A stretch of 63,593 nucleotides of DNA, from IMG/VR virus record IMGVR_UViG_3300005581_002829, positions 1 through 63,593 of that record, one strand, 5' to 3'. The first letter of the stretch is position 1, and every line of letters starts with the position of its first letter. Both the position numbers and the translations under genes were made by a program. Positions 49,275-58,633 of this stretch are shown here, in pieces. Source of the DNA: a virus. Under the pieces are notes generated by a model. That model made no database searches. It worked only from the letters and a program-made list of their open reading frames with translations, and was not told where the DNA came from.

Positions 49275-50831
49275 TTATTGTTGCTGCAATTCTTGCCCAG
49301 GAGGTAATTGGCCAGGCGGCATGCCGGGCATTCCTATCTGTGGCGGTGGAGGTTCCTTCTCTATTTGAGATTTCATCTCCTTCATTTCTTTATCCGACAT
49401 TCTCAAAACATTTTTCATAACATATTCTTGACTGTAATATGCTCCCACAAAAGGTTGAATTTGATTTAACAGATCAATTCTGTTTCTCAAATTCTCGGCA
49501 TTTTTCATTTCTTCAAAATACTGATCCTGGGCATATCTGTAATCTATTTCATTCTTTATTGAGTTCCAATCTTTTTCTGTTAAAACACCCTTTAACAACA
49601 ACTGGGTCTTTAACAAATCATTGAATAACTCATTAAATTTTACTCTGAGTCTACCGATAAATTTAGCAAATTTCAATTCATCTCTTGTAATCTCTGTTGC
49701 TCTACCAAACGATATACCTGTTTGGGGTTGCAATCTTGATAACGGAACATTTAATGCCTGGTACAACTTAGTTTGAAAATAATTAATATCATCAATCTGC
49801 CCTAAGTTTTCTCCGCCAGGTAATGTAGTAATTTCTGTACCTCTTCCACCTTCTCTTCTAGGCAACCAGAAATCTTCCAACATAGACATAAATTTACGAT
49901 CGTCTCTAATTTCCCCGGTACTGGAATCATATACAATCTTATTTCTATAACGAGCCATAATATCTTTTAAATATTGCTCTGCTTTCAATTTTGGCAAATT
50001 GCCCACATCTATATAAAATATTCTTCTTTCGGGAGCTCTTGCAAGTCTGTAAATAACCAAAGAATCTTCCATCATCTTTAATTGATTTACAGGTTTAATT
50101 GCTTTATGCAATTGCCCTAAAACTACATTTTTATCCAAATCCATCATACCCGAAGGTACAAATGTAATAGCGTCTAACGAAATTTTTATACCCTGATTTG
50201 CTGCAAGAGTAGTAAATCCTGGATTATATGTAATACCTTTTTCATTATATAAGAAATATTCTTCAACAGATTTAATAACTTCTAAGCCGCTATCTTTATC
50301 TTTTTCTTTTTTAACTTCGCGTATCTTCTTTATTTTTCTTGGATCTAACACTATTGTTTCTAAAATCCCACGCTTAGGATTTTTAGTATCTATAATCTTT
50401 TGAAAATATAATCTTCCATCTATATACCATCTTTTAAAATAATCAAATCCTTTTGAATCAAATTCAATCATTTTAATTAATGAATTAAATTCATCAAGAA
50501 TAGTATCTTTAATATCGTCAGGAATATCTAATCTATCTAAATTAATTTGTACTACAGCCTCATCGTCTATAGCAGCAATTGCTTCAGTTAATATTTCATC
50601 TATTGCTGCAGATGCATCAGAATACATTGAGCATTCACGATATCTTGTAATAAGTTCATATTCAGATTTTGCAGTTGCATCTAAGTCAACATACGTCCCA
50701 AAATATCCTCCTGCTTGTACAGTGGATGCTCCATCGTCAGAAACAGGTGTAGCAAACCCCTGTAGTTTTCTATCTATAGGAGGTTCTTCATCTTCTTTAC
50801 CAATAGTAAAGCCAAATAGTTTAATAGCCAT
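49275..50831 (-). CDS. 20: Portal vertex protein gp20
   Basis: The 518-residue protein has ECSMYSDASAAIDEILTEAI, FDYFKRWYIDGRLYFQKII, YRLARAPERRIFYIDVGNLPK and NVPLSRLQPQTG, all gp20 landmarks. It forms the dodecameric head-tail channel. Length matches T4 gp20 (524). The C-terminus is a Pro/Gly/Gln-rich tail (about 490-518). Confidence 0.97.
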   Translation of the reverse strand: MAIKLFGFTIGKEDEEPPIDRKLQGFATPVSDDGASTVQAGGYFGTYVDLDATAKSEYELITRYRECSMYSDASAAIDEILTEAIAAIDDEAVVQINLDRLDIPDDIKDTILDEFNSLIKMIEFDSKGFDYFKRWYIDGRLYFQKIIDTKNPKRGILETIVLDPRKIKKIREVKKEKDKDSGLEVIKSVEEYFLYNEKGITYNPGFTTLAANQGIKISLDAITFVPSGMMDLDKNVVLGQLHKAIKPVNQLKMMEDSLVIYRLARAPERRIFYIDVGNLPKLKAEQYLKDIMARYRNKIVYDSSTGEIRDDRKFMSMLEDFWLPRREGGRGTEITTLPGGENLGQIDDINYFQTKLYQALNVPLSRLQPQTGISFGRATEITRDELKFAKFIGRLRVKFNELFNDLLKTQLLLKGVLTEKDWNSIKNEIDYRYAQDQYFEEMKNAENLRNRIDLLNQIQPFVGAYYSQEYVMKNVLRMSDKEMKEMKSQIEKEPPPPQIGMPGMPPGQLPPGQELQQQ

Positions 50832-50853
50832 AATTTAATTCACTTTTTAAAAA

Positions 50854-51429
50854 TTAACCTAATGATGTAATTGCGTTGACCAATTGTTGTGCAGGATTAT
50901 TAGAGAATTCAAAAGATTGATACTGAAATGATACGCCAAAAGTTGACAACTGATCGTTGGATCCGAAATCTAAACCTACTGCTCCAAGATCAACTGGGAA
51001 GGCACCTAATAATTTATATTGTTTTAGAACTGCGCCGTTGCGATCTAATTGAGAAATAAACATATCAGTTTGATACTGGGAAGGTTGTAAAGCACCAGTC
51101 TTATTAGCTAGGTCCTCTATACCATTCATCCATTGTTCTATTGCTGTTCTAATTGAGAATCCAGAATCATTTAAGACTGTACAATTAAAGGGAGCAAATT
51201 CTCTATCACCTGCCATCTTAACTAATCGTCCGCGATAATAAACAGGAGTAACTCCTAGAGTTTGTCCTGGCAATTCTGCTACACTAACTAAGAATGGAGC
51301 TTTAGTTACGGCCGCCCCTCTTCCCGCAACATAGTTTGGGAAGGTTAGCTGAACCGCAAACTGATTCGGTCTTGCACCGCCGTTTGTTAGTTCGGATTTA
51401 AATCTTTCTACATTAAATGGTACTGCCAT
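50854..51429 (-). CDS. 19: Tail tube protein gp19
   Basis: The 191-residue protein has PNQFAVQLTFPNYV, TKAPFLVSVAELPGQTLG, PVYYRGRLVKMAGDREFAPF and YKLLGAFPVDLGAVGLDFGS, matching gp19. It stacks as hexamers inside the sheath. It directly follows gene 18, as in T4. It is somewhat longer than T4 gp19 (163). Confidence 0.93.
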   Translation of the reverse strand: MAVPFNVERFKSELTNGGARPNQFAVQLTFPNYVAGRGAAVTKAPFLVSVAELPGQTLGVTPVYYRGRLVKMAGDREFAPFNCTVLNDSGFSIRTAIEQWMNGIEDLANKTGALQPSQYQTDMFISQLDRNGAVLKQYKLLGAFPVDLGAVGLDFGSNDQLSTFGVSFQYQSFEFSNNPAQQLVNAITSLG

Positions 51430-51444
51430 TTTTAAGTTCTCCTA

Positions 51445-54102
51445 TTATGCCCCTACTTCTTCGAAGGATACGCCAGTTCTTGTAGCAACAAAATTCAACT
51501 GAATGAAATTAATTGCTCTTGCTGGTTTGATGAATATATCCGCGACAAATTCATTTCTATCTATAACTTCTGCGGTATTATTTGTTTCATCGCATACCAC
51601 TCTAAAATCTGTAACACCTCTACGACCTTGAACATCTCTCAAGAATGGTTCTACTAAATTTCGAAATTGTCCGCGAGTAAATGGATCGTTGAATTCGAAC
51701 AATTGGAATTTAGAAGCGGTAGCTATTGCTTTTTCCAATACGATAAACAATCTACGCACATTGATACGATCAAATGCACTTGGTCTAGATTGTAATGTCT
51801 TATCTCCAAACAATAAAGTACCTTGTCCCGGGAATGTTACCACAGGATTTATACCTTTCTTGTATAGAGTATCTCTATCTGTTTTAGCAGGTGAGTATGC
51901 CAATTTAACTACATTTTTAATAACACCTCTATTATATCCAGCAGGAGAGAACCAAGGATCTGCAATATAATCTGTTCTTGCTGCAAGACCAGCAACATCT
52001 CCATTTAATGGGACATATCTGTATTTGTCGTTGTAACGATCATACTGATATTTCCATCCAGAATCTAAAACAGCGAATGAAGAGTCTGTTAACGTATTTC
52101 TATAAGCAACAATTTTGTCTGCCTGACCTGTAGTATTTACTACGTCTGTATATTGAGGTGATGCAAATACTACGCAATCTCTTCTTGCTTCCGCAATGGC
52201 AATAACACTATTTACTACGCTTGCTGTTGTAGTTGGTCCCATTGGAATTAGACTTATATCATACAATTCGTCATTTGAGAATAACGAATACCCTGTAGTT
52301 AGATTGCCGGCGGTTATACTATCTCCAGCTACACCTGCAGATAAATTCTGAGTTAAATTTGCAGCCAAAACATCAAAAGCGGTTGTTGAAGCCGTGCCCC
52401 AATCATCTCCACTTTCATGGTGATTTAACCACCAGATATATCTAGATTGATTGTTAATTACATTCTTGTAGTAATTAGTTGAACCGTCGGAATTTTTGGC
52501 ATCCGATGCTTTAGATAAGAAAGAGAATTTTTCTAAAACAGAACCAGCTGTTCCAGAAATAGAACCTGTTCTATCCAATACTATTACGTGCAATTCGTCG
52601 CCCGAACCACCCTTCTCTGTTACATATGCAGATGTCGATGGAGCAGCATCGAATTGACTAGCATATTGCCATGCAGTAAAGCCCCCCGAATCTGCAAGAG
52701 AAACTCTAATAGAATTGCCTAAAATTCCTGGATATTTTGCTGCCCATTGTCCATATAGTAATCCGCCAGTTGAATAATTAGCATCATAATTATCAAAATT
52801 TGAAATTAAAATTGAACCTTGGGATAATACTGCATTTGCAAATACATCTCCAGATGGGACTGTTACTGTAATTTCCGGCGTTGCAGAATATCCTGTTCCT
52901 GCATTAGTGATTGTAATTCTATCAACAGCATATCTTAGTTCAGACGTTGCTACTGCTGTAACTGCGGGAGAATCAACGGGGTCGGGTGTAAATGTAATTA
53001 TAGGTGCGGCAAGATACCCATTACCTCCAGTTATTACAGTAACGCCCACTACCCTTGCTTCCATTCTACCTATAGCGGAGGCATTGGCACCGCCAAACTC
53101 ACTATTTTTATTTATATTTACAGTAATACCACTACTATAGCCTGTACCAGGATTAACTACATTTGCTCCTGTAATTATACCATGACCTAAAGTAACACTA
53201 ATATTAGCATTCGCATTTGACCCCTCTGGGCCATTACGTAATACAGATACATTTGGCATAGAAGTATATCCAGAACCAACACTTATTACATTAAAACTTG
53301 TAATATTACCATCTGGACCCGTAGCAATTAATTGAATATTTGCACCAGAGCCACCGCCACCTGAAATTACCAACAAACTACTATTACTATAGCCATTACC
53401 GCTACTAATAATAGTTGCATTTGACACAGAAAAACTTATTTGTAAATTTCCTGTAGCACCTTCGCCGCCACCGCCAGATATTATAATATTTGAATTTGAA
53501 TTATAATTATTTCCTCCAGATAATATTGTCAAACTGACAACATTACCGCTTCCTAAAATAGCAATTGCATTTGCCGCATAACCGCCGGCGGATAAATTTG
53601 CTGTAGCATTAACAGTAGGAGCTACAGAATATCCTTGTCCTAATACGGACATCGTAATTGCGTTAATTGCGCCAGTATTTGCTAGCAAGGCATTACCTGT
53701 AGCTTGCGTACCTCCCTCTACACCTGGGGCAGCTATAGCTACAGAAATTCCTGATAAAGAAGTATAAGTATTTGATGAAGAACTAACAACTATACTGGTA
53801 ATAGTTCCCGATGGAGTAGAAGTTGCGTTTCTAGCAACACCTTTATCTACAACGCGAACTAAGTTTAAATTGTTTCCATAAGATAAAAAATTTGCTGCAG
53901 TAAAGAAATATCCCGCAGTTGAATCATTCGGTTGACCAAAATTAGTTACTAGATTTTTTTCCGAATCTACAGTTGTAACTTCTTCCACTGGACCCCATTG
54001 GAATGCTCCTGCAAATGCGCCAGCAGTGGTTGCAACCGAGGGAACTAAAGTAGTTCTATCTTGTTCAGTTACTACAACGCCAGGTGAAAGCTGAAATGCC
54101 AT
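51445..54102 (-). CDS. 18: Tail sheath protein gp18 with a large repeat insertion
   Basis: The 885-residue protein is far longer than T4 gp18 (659). The N-terminus (SPGVVVTEQDRTTLVPSVAT, then TTAGAFAGAFQWGPV) and the C-terminal half (TRGQFRNLVEPFLRDVQGRRGVTDFRVVCDETNN) are standard sheath parts that contract on infection. Between about residues 95 and 430 lies an insertion of Gly/Ser/Asn-rich beta repeats with a G-x-G-Y core every 40-42 residues. T4 inserts its surface-exposed domain I at nearly the same place (about residue 98). A late box and AAGGAG site precede the start. Confidence 0.92.
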   Translation of the reverse strand: MAFQLSPGVVVTEQDRTTLVPSVATTAGAFAGAFQWGPVEEVTTVDSEKNLVTNFGQPNDSTAGYFFTAANFLSYGNNLNLVRVVDKGVARNATSTPSGTITSIVVSSSSNTYTSLSGISVAIAAPGVEGGTQATGNALLANTGAINAITMSVLGQGYSVAPTVNATANLSAGGYAANAIAILGSGNVVSLTILSGGNNYNSNSNIIISGGGGEGATGNLQISFSVSNATIISSGNGYSNSSLLVISGGGGSGANIQLIATGPDGNITSFNVISVGSGYTSMPNVSVLRNGPEGSNANANISVTLGHGIITGANVVNPGTGYSSGITVNINKNSEFGGANASAIGRMEARVVGVTVITGGNGYLAAPIITFTPDPVDSPAVTAVATSELRYAVDRITITNAGTGYSATPEITVTVPSGDVFANAVLSQGSILISNFDNYDANYSTGGLLYGQWAAKYPGILGNSIRVSLADSGGFTAWQYASQFDAAPSTSAYVTEKGGSGDELHVIVLDRTGSISGTAGSVLEKFSFLSKASDAKNSDGSTNYYKNVINNQSRYIWWLNHHESGDDWGTASTTAFDVLAANLTQNLSAGVAGDSITAGNLTTGYSLFSNDELYDISLIPMGPTTTASVVNSVIAIAEARRDCVVFASPQYTDVVNTTGQADKIVAYRNTLTDSSFAVLDSGWKYQYDRYNDKYRYVPLNGDVAGLAARTDYIADPWFSPAGYNRGVIKNVVKLAYSPAKTDRDTLYKKGINPVVTFPGQGTLLFGDKTLQSRPSAFDRINVRRLFIVLEKAIATASKFQLFEFNDPFTRGQFRNLVEPFLRDVQGRRGVTDFRVVCDETNNTAEVIDRNEFVADIFIKPARAINFIQLNFVATRTGVSFEEVGA
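52813..53820 (-). repeat. Array of about seven 41-residue beta repeats inside gp18
   Basis: This part codes for residues 95-430. The core G-x-G-Y (or G-x-N-Y) recurs at about residues 156, 198, 236, 277, 319, 361 and 402. It is followed by a P/S-x-V/I strand and often a GGGG-x-GA turn. The repeats differ enough that they are not simple DNA tandem copies. Confidence 0.8.
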
Positions 54103-54155
54103 CTTCTTCTCCTTGATAATTTTATAGAGCTGTTTTCTATAATTTGATTTCTATT

Positions 54156-54163
54156 TATTTATA
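54156..54163 (-). promoter_or_regulatory. Late promoter box for gene 18
   Basis: An exact TATAAATA lies 54 nt before the gene 18 ATG and just after the gene 17 stop; it would drive 18, 19 and possibly 20. Confidence 0.78.
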
Positions 54164-54174
54164 ATTATAGTCTT

Positions 54175-55860
54175 TTAGACATTTTCAAGGAACTTTCTTT
54201 GCATTTCTTCAATTTCATCTCTATTCTTAGATCCCACGTTAAACCAGATTGCATCTGTCATAATCTGAGGAGCTTCATGTTCGGGGATGCCCGTATCTAT
54301 AATACCAAACGGAGTAAGATTTTCCTCAATCTGTTTGAACTGCTCTTCATATAAAGCTTTTCTAAGATTCGAGTCAGTTAAATCTTTAAAGAATGATTCA
54401 TTGGTGGCCCAGGAAAATAGCACCAAACACATAACCAAATCGTCCTGGTATCCTTCATCTGCTTTATGAGATCCTCGAACTTCAATAAATGTAGATATTT
54501 CATTAATAATATCTGGGTCATGTATTAATAATTTTGTGCCCTCAACTAAACTCTTGAAAGACGTACAACCTAATCGTTTTACTTGTTTGGTAGTTCTAAC
54601 CCCCAGAGTTGCTCCCTGAGAGAATCCTCCAGATAAGAATTGTCCAGATTTACTATTACTTCCTACAAAAAACACGTTCTCATATTCTAAATCCATATAC
54701 AAAGTATCTGCTACTTGTTGTCCGTTATCGTTAATCTCAACTAAACAATAAGCTTTGTTATAATCTTTGGCTACTTTATATATAATATTTGGGAAAAGAA
54801 GAGGGCTTATTTTATTGTTTCTGTATTTTGCAACAACCTTAAAAGGATATGTAGTAATATCCATGACTGCAAATGCAGAGTAATCTCCACCTACACCTCG
54901 CGAGGTATCTGCAACTAGCATGTAAACCTTATCTTCTTCGGGTTCATCAAACACATCTAAACCATCTTTACTATATACATACGGTTTAACTGACATTCTA
55001 CCAATAGTATCTGGATTGATAAGTGTATTAGATGATCCCAGGAATCTACATAAAACTTCTTGATTAAACTTAAGTTCACCTAATAATGCTCTTTGTTCTT
55101 GCGCCCATTTTTCTGTTCTACCAGGAATCTCGCTGTAAGGAATAAACATAGGAACAAATCCGTTTAGACCTTGTTCTGCTTCATTCCAGAATTTCCAGAA
55201 ATGATTGTATCCTAATGGTGTAGAAGTTAAAAGAATCTTTGTAGTTTCACCTGCAGAAACAACAGGATAAACAGATGTGAAAAAATCCTCAGCTACATTG
55301 TTTGGAATAATTGCTGCTTCGTCAATGTATAACCAATTTACAGATTTACCTCGAATACCGGAAGAACTTGTTGCTGCAGTAAAAACTCTAGATCCGTTTT
55401 CTAATTCTATATCACCTTTGTTAAATGTCTTTACCCCTTGCTGCATCCAAATAGGCAACATTTCATACATCATCTCATATCTGTAAAGTACTTCCCTGGC
55501 GGCTGAAGATTTGTTAGCAAGAATAGCAACTGTTTTATTTGATTGGAATAATGTATACCAAAGTATGCAGGCAGCAGAGGTAATTGTTTTTCCTTGTTGT
55601 CGTCCTTCCATTAGAATAACCTTACGATTATTCAATATAGTTAATACCTTTTTCTTCTGGCAATCGTATAATTTAAATGGGATTAACCCTTTATCCAAAG
55701 AAACAATTTGGCAATATTGTTCTATAAAGTATATAGGCTCTTGAGAACATTTAATTATTTCTTTAACTTGTTCTGCAGAATATGATATAACCGTACCAAT
55801 CTGTTTTAGATTAGGATTCCCGTTGTAGGATAATTTTTTACTGGTCGATGATGTTGTCAT
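54175..55860 (-). CDS. 17: Terminase large subunit gp17
   Basis: The 561-residue protein has KVILMEGRQQGKTITSAA (Walker A), NWLYIDEAAIIP (Walker B) and LLTSTPLG (coupling motif). The C-terminal nuclease has MLVADTSRGVGGDYSAF with the metal Asp and YQDDLVMCLVLFSW. It packages DNA into proheads with ATP and cuts at headful. It overlaps gene 16 by 23 nt as in T4-like phages. Confidence 0.97.
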   Translation of the reverse strand: MTTSSTSKKLSYNGNPNLKQIGTVISYSAEQVKEIIKCSQEPIYFIEQYCQIVSLDKGLIPFKLYDCQKKKVLTILNNRKVILMEGRQQGKTITSAACILWYTLFQSNKTVAILANKSSAAREVLYRYEMMYEMLPIWMQQGVKTFNKGDIELENGSRVFTAATSSSGIRGKSVNWLYIDEAAIIPNNVAEDFFTSVYPVVSAGETTKILLTSTPLGYNHFWKFWNEAEQGLNGFVPMFIPYSEIPGRTEKWAQEQRALLGELKFNQEVLCRFLGSSNTLINPDTIGRMSVKPYVYSKDGLDVFDEPEEDKVYMLVADTSRGVGGDYSAFAVMDITTYPFKVVAKYRNNKISPLLFPNIIYKVAKDYNKAYCLVEINDNGQQVADTLYMDLEYENVFFVGSNSKSGQFLSGGFSQGATLGVRTTKQVKRLGCTSFKSLVEGTKLLIHDPDIINEISTFIEVRGSHKADEGYQDDLVMCLVLFSWATNESFFKDLTDSNLRKALYEEQFKQIEENLTPFGIIDTGIPEHEAPQIMTDAIWFNVGSKNRDEIEEMQRKFLENV

Positions 55861-56266
55861 CTTTTTTACCTAACAGCTTCATTAGCTCATTGGTGGAACC
55901 GGCAAACACAACATTATTATTTTGTGTTCCTATTTTTATAGGGTCATCCGTTTTTAAATCTTTAACTTGTTTTTGTAACCCCATTAGATCTTTAGATACA
56001 TCTGATAGAGTTTTCATGAATTGTCCTGCAACTTCATACGTTCTCGGATGTTCAGAACTTTTAGATAATTCAATTAATGTGTCCAAAGTATCTTCCCCCC
56101 TCATTAATAATTTTCTCATAGTTTGGCGAGCTAATTGGTAATCTTCTTCTTGATCCATTTCTTTATTATCGTTCAAATTTTCAGCCAAAGATGCCAACGC
56201 TGTACTAGCAGGTTCATTGACCGGATCTATATTAAAAATATCATTTAAATTTTGTATGTTTTTCAT
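55838..56266 (-). CDS. 16: Terminase small subunit gp16
   Basis: The 142-residue helical protein has DYQLARQTMRKLLMRGEDTLDTLIELSKSSEHPRTYEV and QFMKTLSDVSKDLMGLQKQ, matching gp16. It recognises phage DNA and regulates gp17. An unusual feature is that a glycosyltransferase separates it from gene 15. Confidence 0.92.
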   Translation of the reverse strand: MKNIQNLNDIFNIDPVNEPASTALASLAENLNDNKEMDQEEDYQLARQTMRKLLMRGEDTLDTLIELSKSSEHPRTYEVAGQFMKTLSDVSKDLMGLQKQVKDLKTDDPIKIGTQNNNVVFAGSTNELMKLLGKKDDNIIDQ

Positions 56267-56267
56267 A

Positions 56268-57053
56268 TTATTTGTCTAAATGAAAATAATCAAATACTGG
56301 ATAAATTCTATCAGGCTTTAATAATTCTGGGAAAAAATCTTCAGGGGTGAGATGATCTGGAGGACGTTTACCTTCCATTCTGGATTCATTATCCCCCAAA
56401 TGCTCAACATATTTATCTTTTAAAAATACCGATCTAAATCCTAGCGAATGAAATCGTCTATCTATATTCCATTCATTATGCCATTTTTCTACTCGACCAA
56501 GTAATATTAAATCTTCTCTTCTTTTTAAATTAGGACTTCCCACCCACCCTATCCAATAATAATGATTGGCACTAACTCGCCAATTCTTTTTAAAATAAAA
56601 TGCATTATCGAATAACTGATCTTTATAATAAGTATCGTGGCCCTCGTGTTCAAATGTTCTAAATGAGATATCTATATTTCCTATATTTCTATAAGTCTGT
56701 AGTATCTTTTTAGATTCATACATATATCCAGATTTAATAAATTCCCAGTCATCTTCTAAATAAAATATAAACTCAGTATTACAGTAGCTAACCATAAAAT
56801 CCATCGCCCACCATTGTCCTCTATTATCAGGAAAACAAACTATATCGTAATAGGAGCCGTATATATTTACTAATCTATCATATACTTCAGGATTGCCGCT
56901 ATCATCTACAATTACTATTTTCGTAACATATTCGCACGTATTTAGAAAAGAATTTAATGTTTTTTCTAAAAGATGCAATCTATCACAACTTAAAACAAAT
57001 GTTGTAATATCAGAATCAGGTTGTTCTGTAGTGTGAACTCTCAATCGAGACAT
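56268..57053 (-). CDS. GT-A glycosyltransferase inserted between 15 and 16
   Basis: The 261-residue protein has TTFVLSCDRLHLLEKTLNSF, KIVIVDDSGNPEVYDRLV, DNRGQWWAMDFMV and FIFYLEDDWEFIKSGYM with the D-D metal site, a GT2-like layout. It is transcribed with terminase and neck genes, so it is probably made late. An acceptor on the virion would fit this context but cannot be read. Confidence 0.8.
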   Translation of the reverse strand: MSRLRVHTTEQPDSDITTFVLSCDRLHLLEKTLNSFLNTCEYVTKIVIVDDSGNPEVYDRLVNIYGSYYDIVCFPDNRGQWWAMDFMVSYCNTEFIFYLEDDWEFIKSGYMYESKKILQTYRNIGNIDISFRTFEHEGHDTYYKDQLFDNAFYFKKNWRVSANHYYWIGWVGSPNLKRREDLILLGRVEKWHNEWNIDRRFHSLGFRSVFLKDKYVEHLGDNESRMEGKRPPDHLTPEDFFPELLKPDRIYPVFDYFHLDK

Positions 57054-57067
57054 AATAAAACCTTTAA

Positions 57068-57814
57068 TTAAAAATCTTCAAATGTATCTATATAAGTATA
57101 GCTATTTGAAGGAATTGCGTTGGCAGAAGTTGCCGTAGTTAATTTTTGCAGAGGAACTGTTAAATCAGTATCACTAAAAGAGCTAGTTATAACTTTATTA
57201 ATAATACCTTGTTTATTAATTGGACCATAAAAATTAAGTTTCATTATAAAATTCATTGTCCATATGATAGATCTTCTGGTTGTTAGATCGCCTTCATAAT
57301 CATCTTCAAACCCAATAGAATTTAAAAGAATTGGGAGGTCATTTTTAATATCTAATTCTGGAATAGCTTTAAGTGTAAGATTATAATCAGGATTAAAATA
57401 AGGTATTATTTGTTCTATAATTTGTAATCCGTCATCTTGATTTTTAACATAAATGTATAAAAGAACATTTAGATTATACGGAGTTGGTGCGTATTGAGTA
57501 CTTGCAGTACTATAAGTATTAATTGTTCTAGATTGTTGTATAGGTGCAATTTTTCTACTAGGATCATAATCTATGGATACCATTTCAAACCCCATACGAG
57601 GAACAACAACCTGCAAATTTTGATTATCTACATTCGGTTGTTGTCTTATCCTTGTTAAGAATTTTTGTTTTGGAGAATAAGATAACGGAACTTTTATTGT
57701 TTGTATAGTATCCCCGTTTGCGTCTTTTCGTTCAACGGTTATGTTATTAAACATATTACCAAAAGCAACAATTGCTTTTCGTGTAGTTCCCCAGTAAAAT
57801 CTTTGATCTAACAT
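57068..57814 (-). CDS. 15: Tail completion / sheath terminator gp15
   Basis: The 248-residue protein starts LDQRFYWGTTRKAIVAFGNMFNNI and has PLSYSPKQKFLTRIRQQPN and VVPRMGFEMVSIDYDPSRK, both strongly conserved in gp15. It caps the tail at the head-proximal end. Length is near T4 gp15 (272). It overlaps gene 14 by 1 nt. Confidence 0.93.
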   Translation of the reverse strand: MLDQRFYWGTTRKAIVAFGNMFNNITVERKDANGDTIQTIKVPLSYSPKQKFLTRIRQQPNVDNQNLQVVVPRMGFEMVSIDYDPSRKIAPIQQSRTINTYSTASTQYAPTPYNLNVLLYIYVKNQDDGLQIIEQIIPYFNPDYNLTLKAIPELDIKNDLPILLNSIGFEDDYEGDLTTRRSIIWTMNFIMKLNFYGPINKQGIINKVITSSFSDTDLTVPLQKLTTATSANAIPSNSYTYIDTFEDF

Positions 57815-58563
57815 TATCTAAATGCCTCTCCGAATGGGTTTCTTTCCGAGAAGTCTAATACATTATCGACTTCTGAAGTAAATGTGTCATTGTCTGCGCC
57901 TGCAGTATCATTATCAATAAATGGTGATTCATTTAATATAGGAGCAATATCATTAGTTTCTAATAACAATGATTCGCCTGATTCTTGTAATAGTTCATAA
58001 TCGTCCAAGGTTACACCAAACGATGCAGCAAAATTATCTATTTCTGCAATTCCAGTATTAATCATCTCATTAGAAAACTGCATCAATTCGCAACTCATTC
58101 TATATATGAATAACTTACCTACCTGAAAAAACGGTGTTTGACTATCAACTTTTCTTATTTCAAAAAAGGATTGTGTCTTTGGAAAATAAATTATATCTCC
58201 TTCAGTTGGTCTAAAATTTAAAACCGAAGTATTCGTATCGCCTATAACATCTTTCCATCTTCTTCTTGATACTACAAAGTTTGCAGTATTTCTAATCTCT
58301 AAACCAAACTTAGTAATTAATTCATCGTCTCCAGCAAATCCAGCAACCTCTTCCAAATACATTTCAATCGGAAATGCGTGTTCATATTTGTTTGTAGGAT
58401 CTTCTGTTAAAATAAGATCCGGATTCGAAACTGATCGAGGCATATAATATACTTCCCACCCATAAATCTTCATGGACTCAATTATTAAATCCTCATATAA
58501 CGTCTGTTCTGAAGAAACACCAATAGACCTTCCAGACTGAAAGTATGGATTAACAGTAGCCAT
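57814..58563 (-). CDS. 14: Neck protein gp14
   Basis: The 249-residue protein has NPYFQSGRSIGVSSEQTLYEDL, IYGWEVYYMPR, KFGLEIRNTANFVVSRRRW and a middle FRPTEGDIIYFPKTQSFFEI, typical of gp14. It forms the neck with gp13. It follows gene 13 after a 70-bp gap that contains no recognisable promoter box. Confidence 0.93.
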   Translation of the reverse strand: MATVNPYFQSGRSIGVSSEQTLYEDLIIESMKIYGWEVYYMPRSVSNPDLILTEDPTNKYEHAFPIEMYLEEVAGFAGDDELITKFGLEIRNTANFVVSRRRWKDVIGDTNTSVLNFRPTEGDIIYFPKTQSFFEIRKVDSQTPFFQVGKLFIYRMSCELMQFSNEMINTGIAEIDNFAASFGVTLDDYELLQESGESLLLETNDIAPILNESPFIDNDTAGADNDTFTSEVDNVLDFSERNPFGEAFR

Positions 58564-58633
58564 AATTGTATTGACTTTCTATTGACATGGTGTTATCATC
58601 TTCTATGTGTCCCGGTTAATTAAATACTTAATT

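Noticed and set aside
49263-49277. AATAAATAA stretches before the gp67-like gene
   Set aside because: One mismatch to the late box and too close to the start codon (about 14 nt) for a promoter with a leader.
52813-53820. CRISPR-like or DNA tandem repeat
   Set aside because: Repetition is at protein level with diverged codons; there are no identical repeats with spacers.
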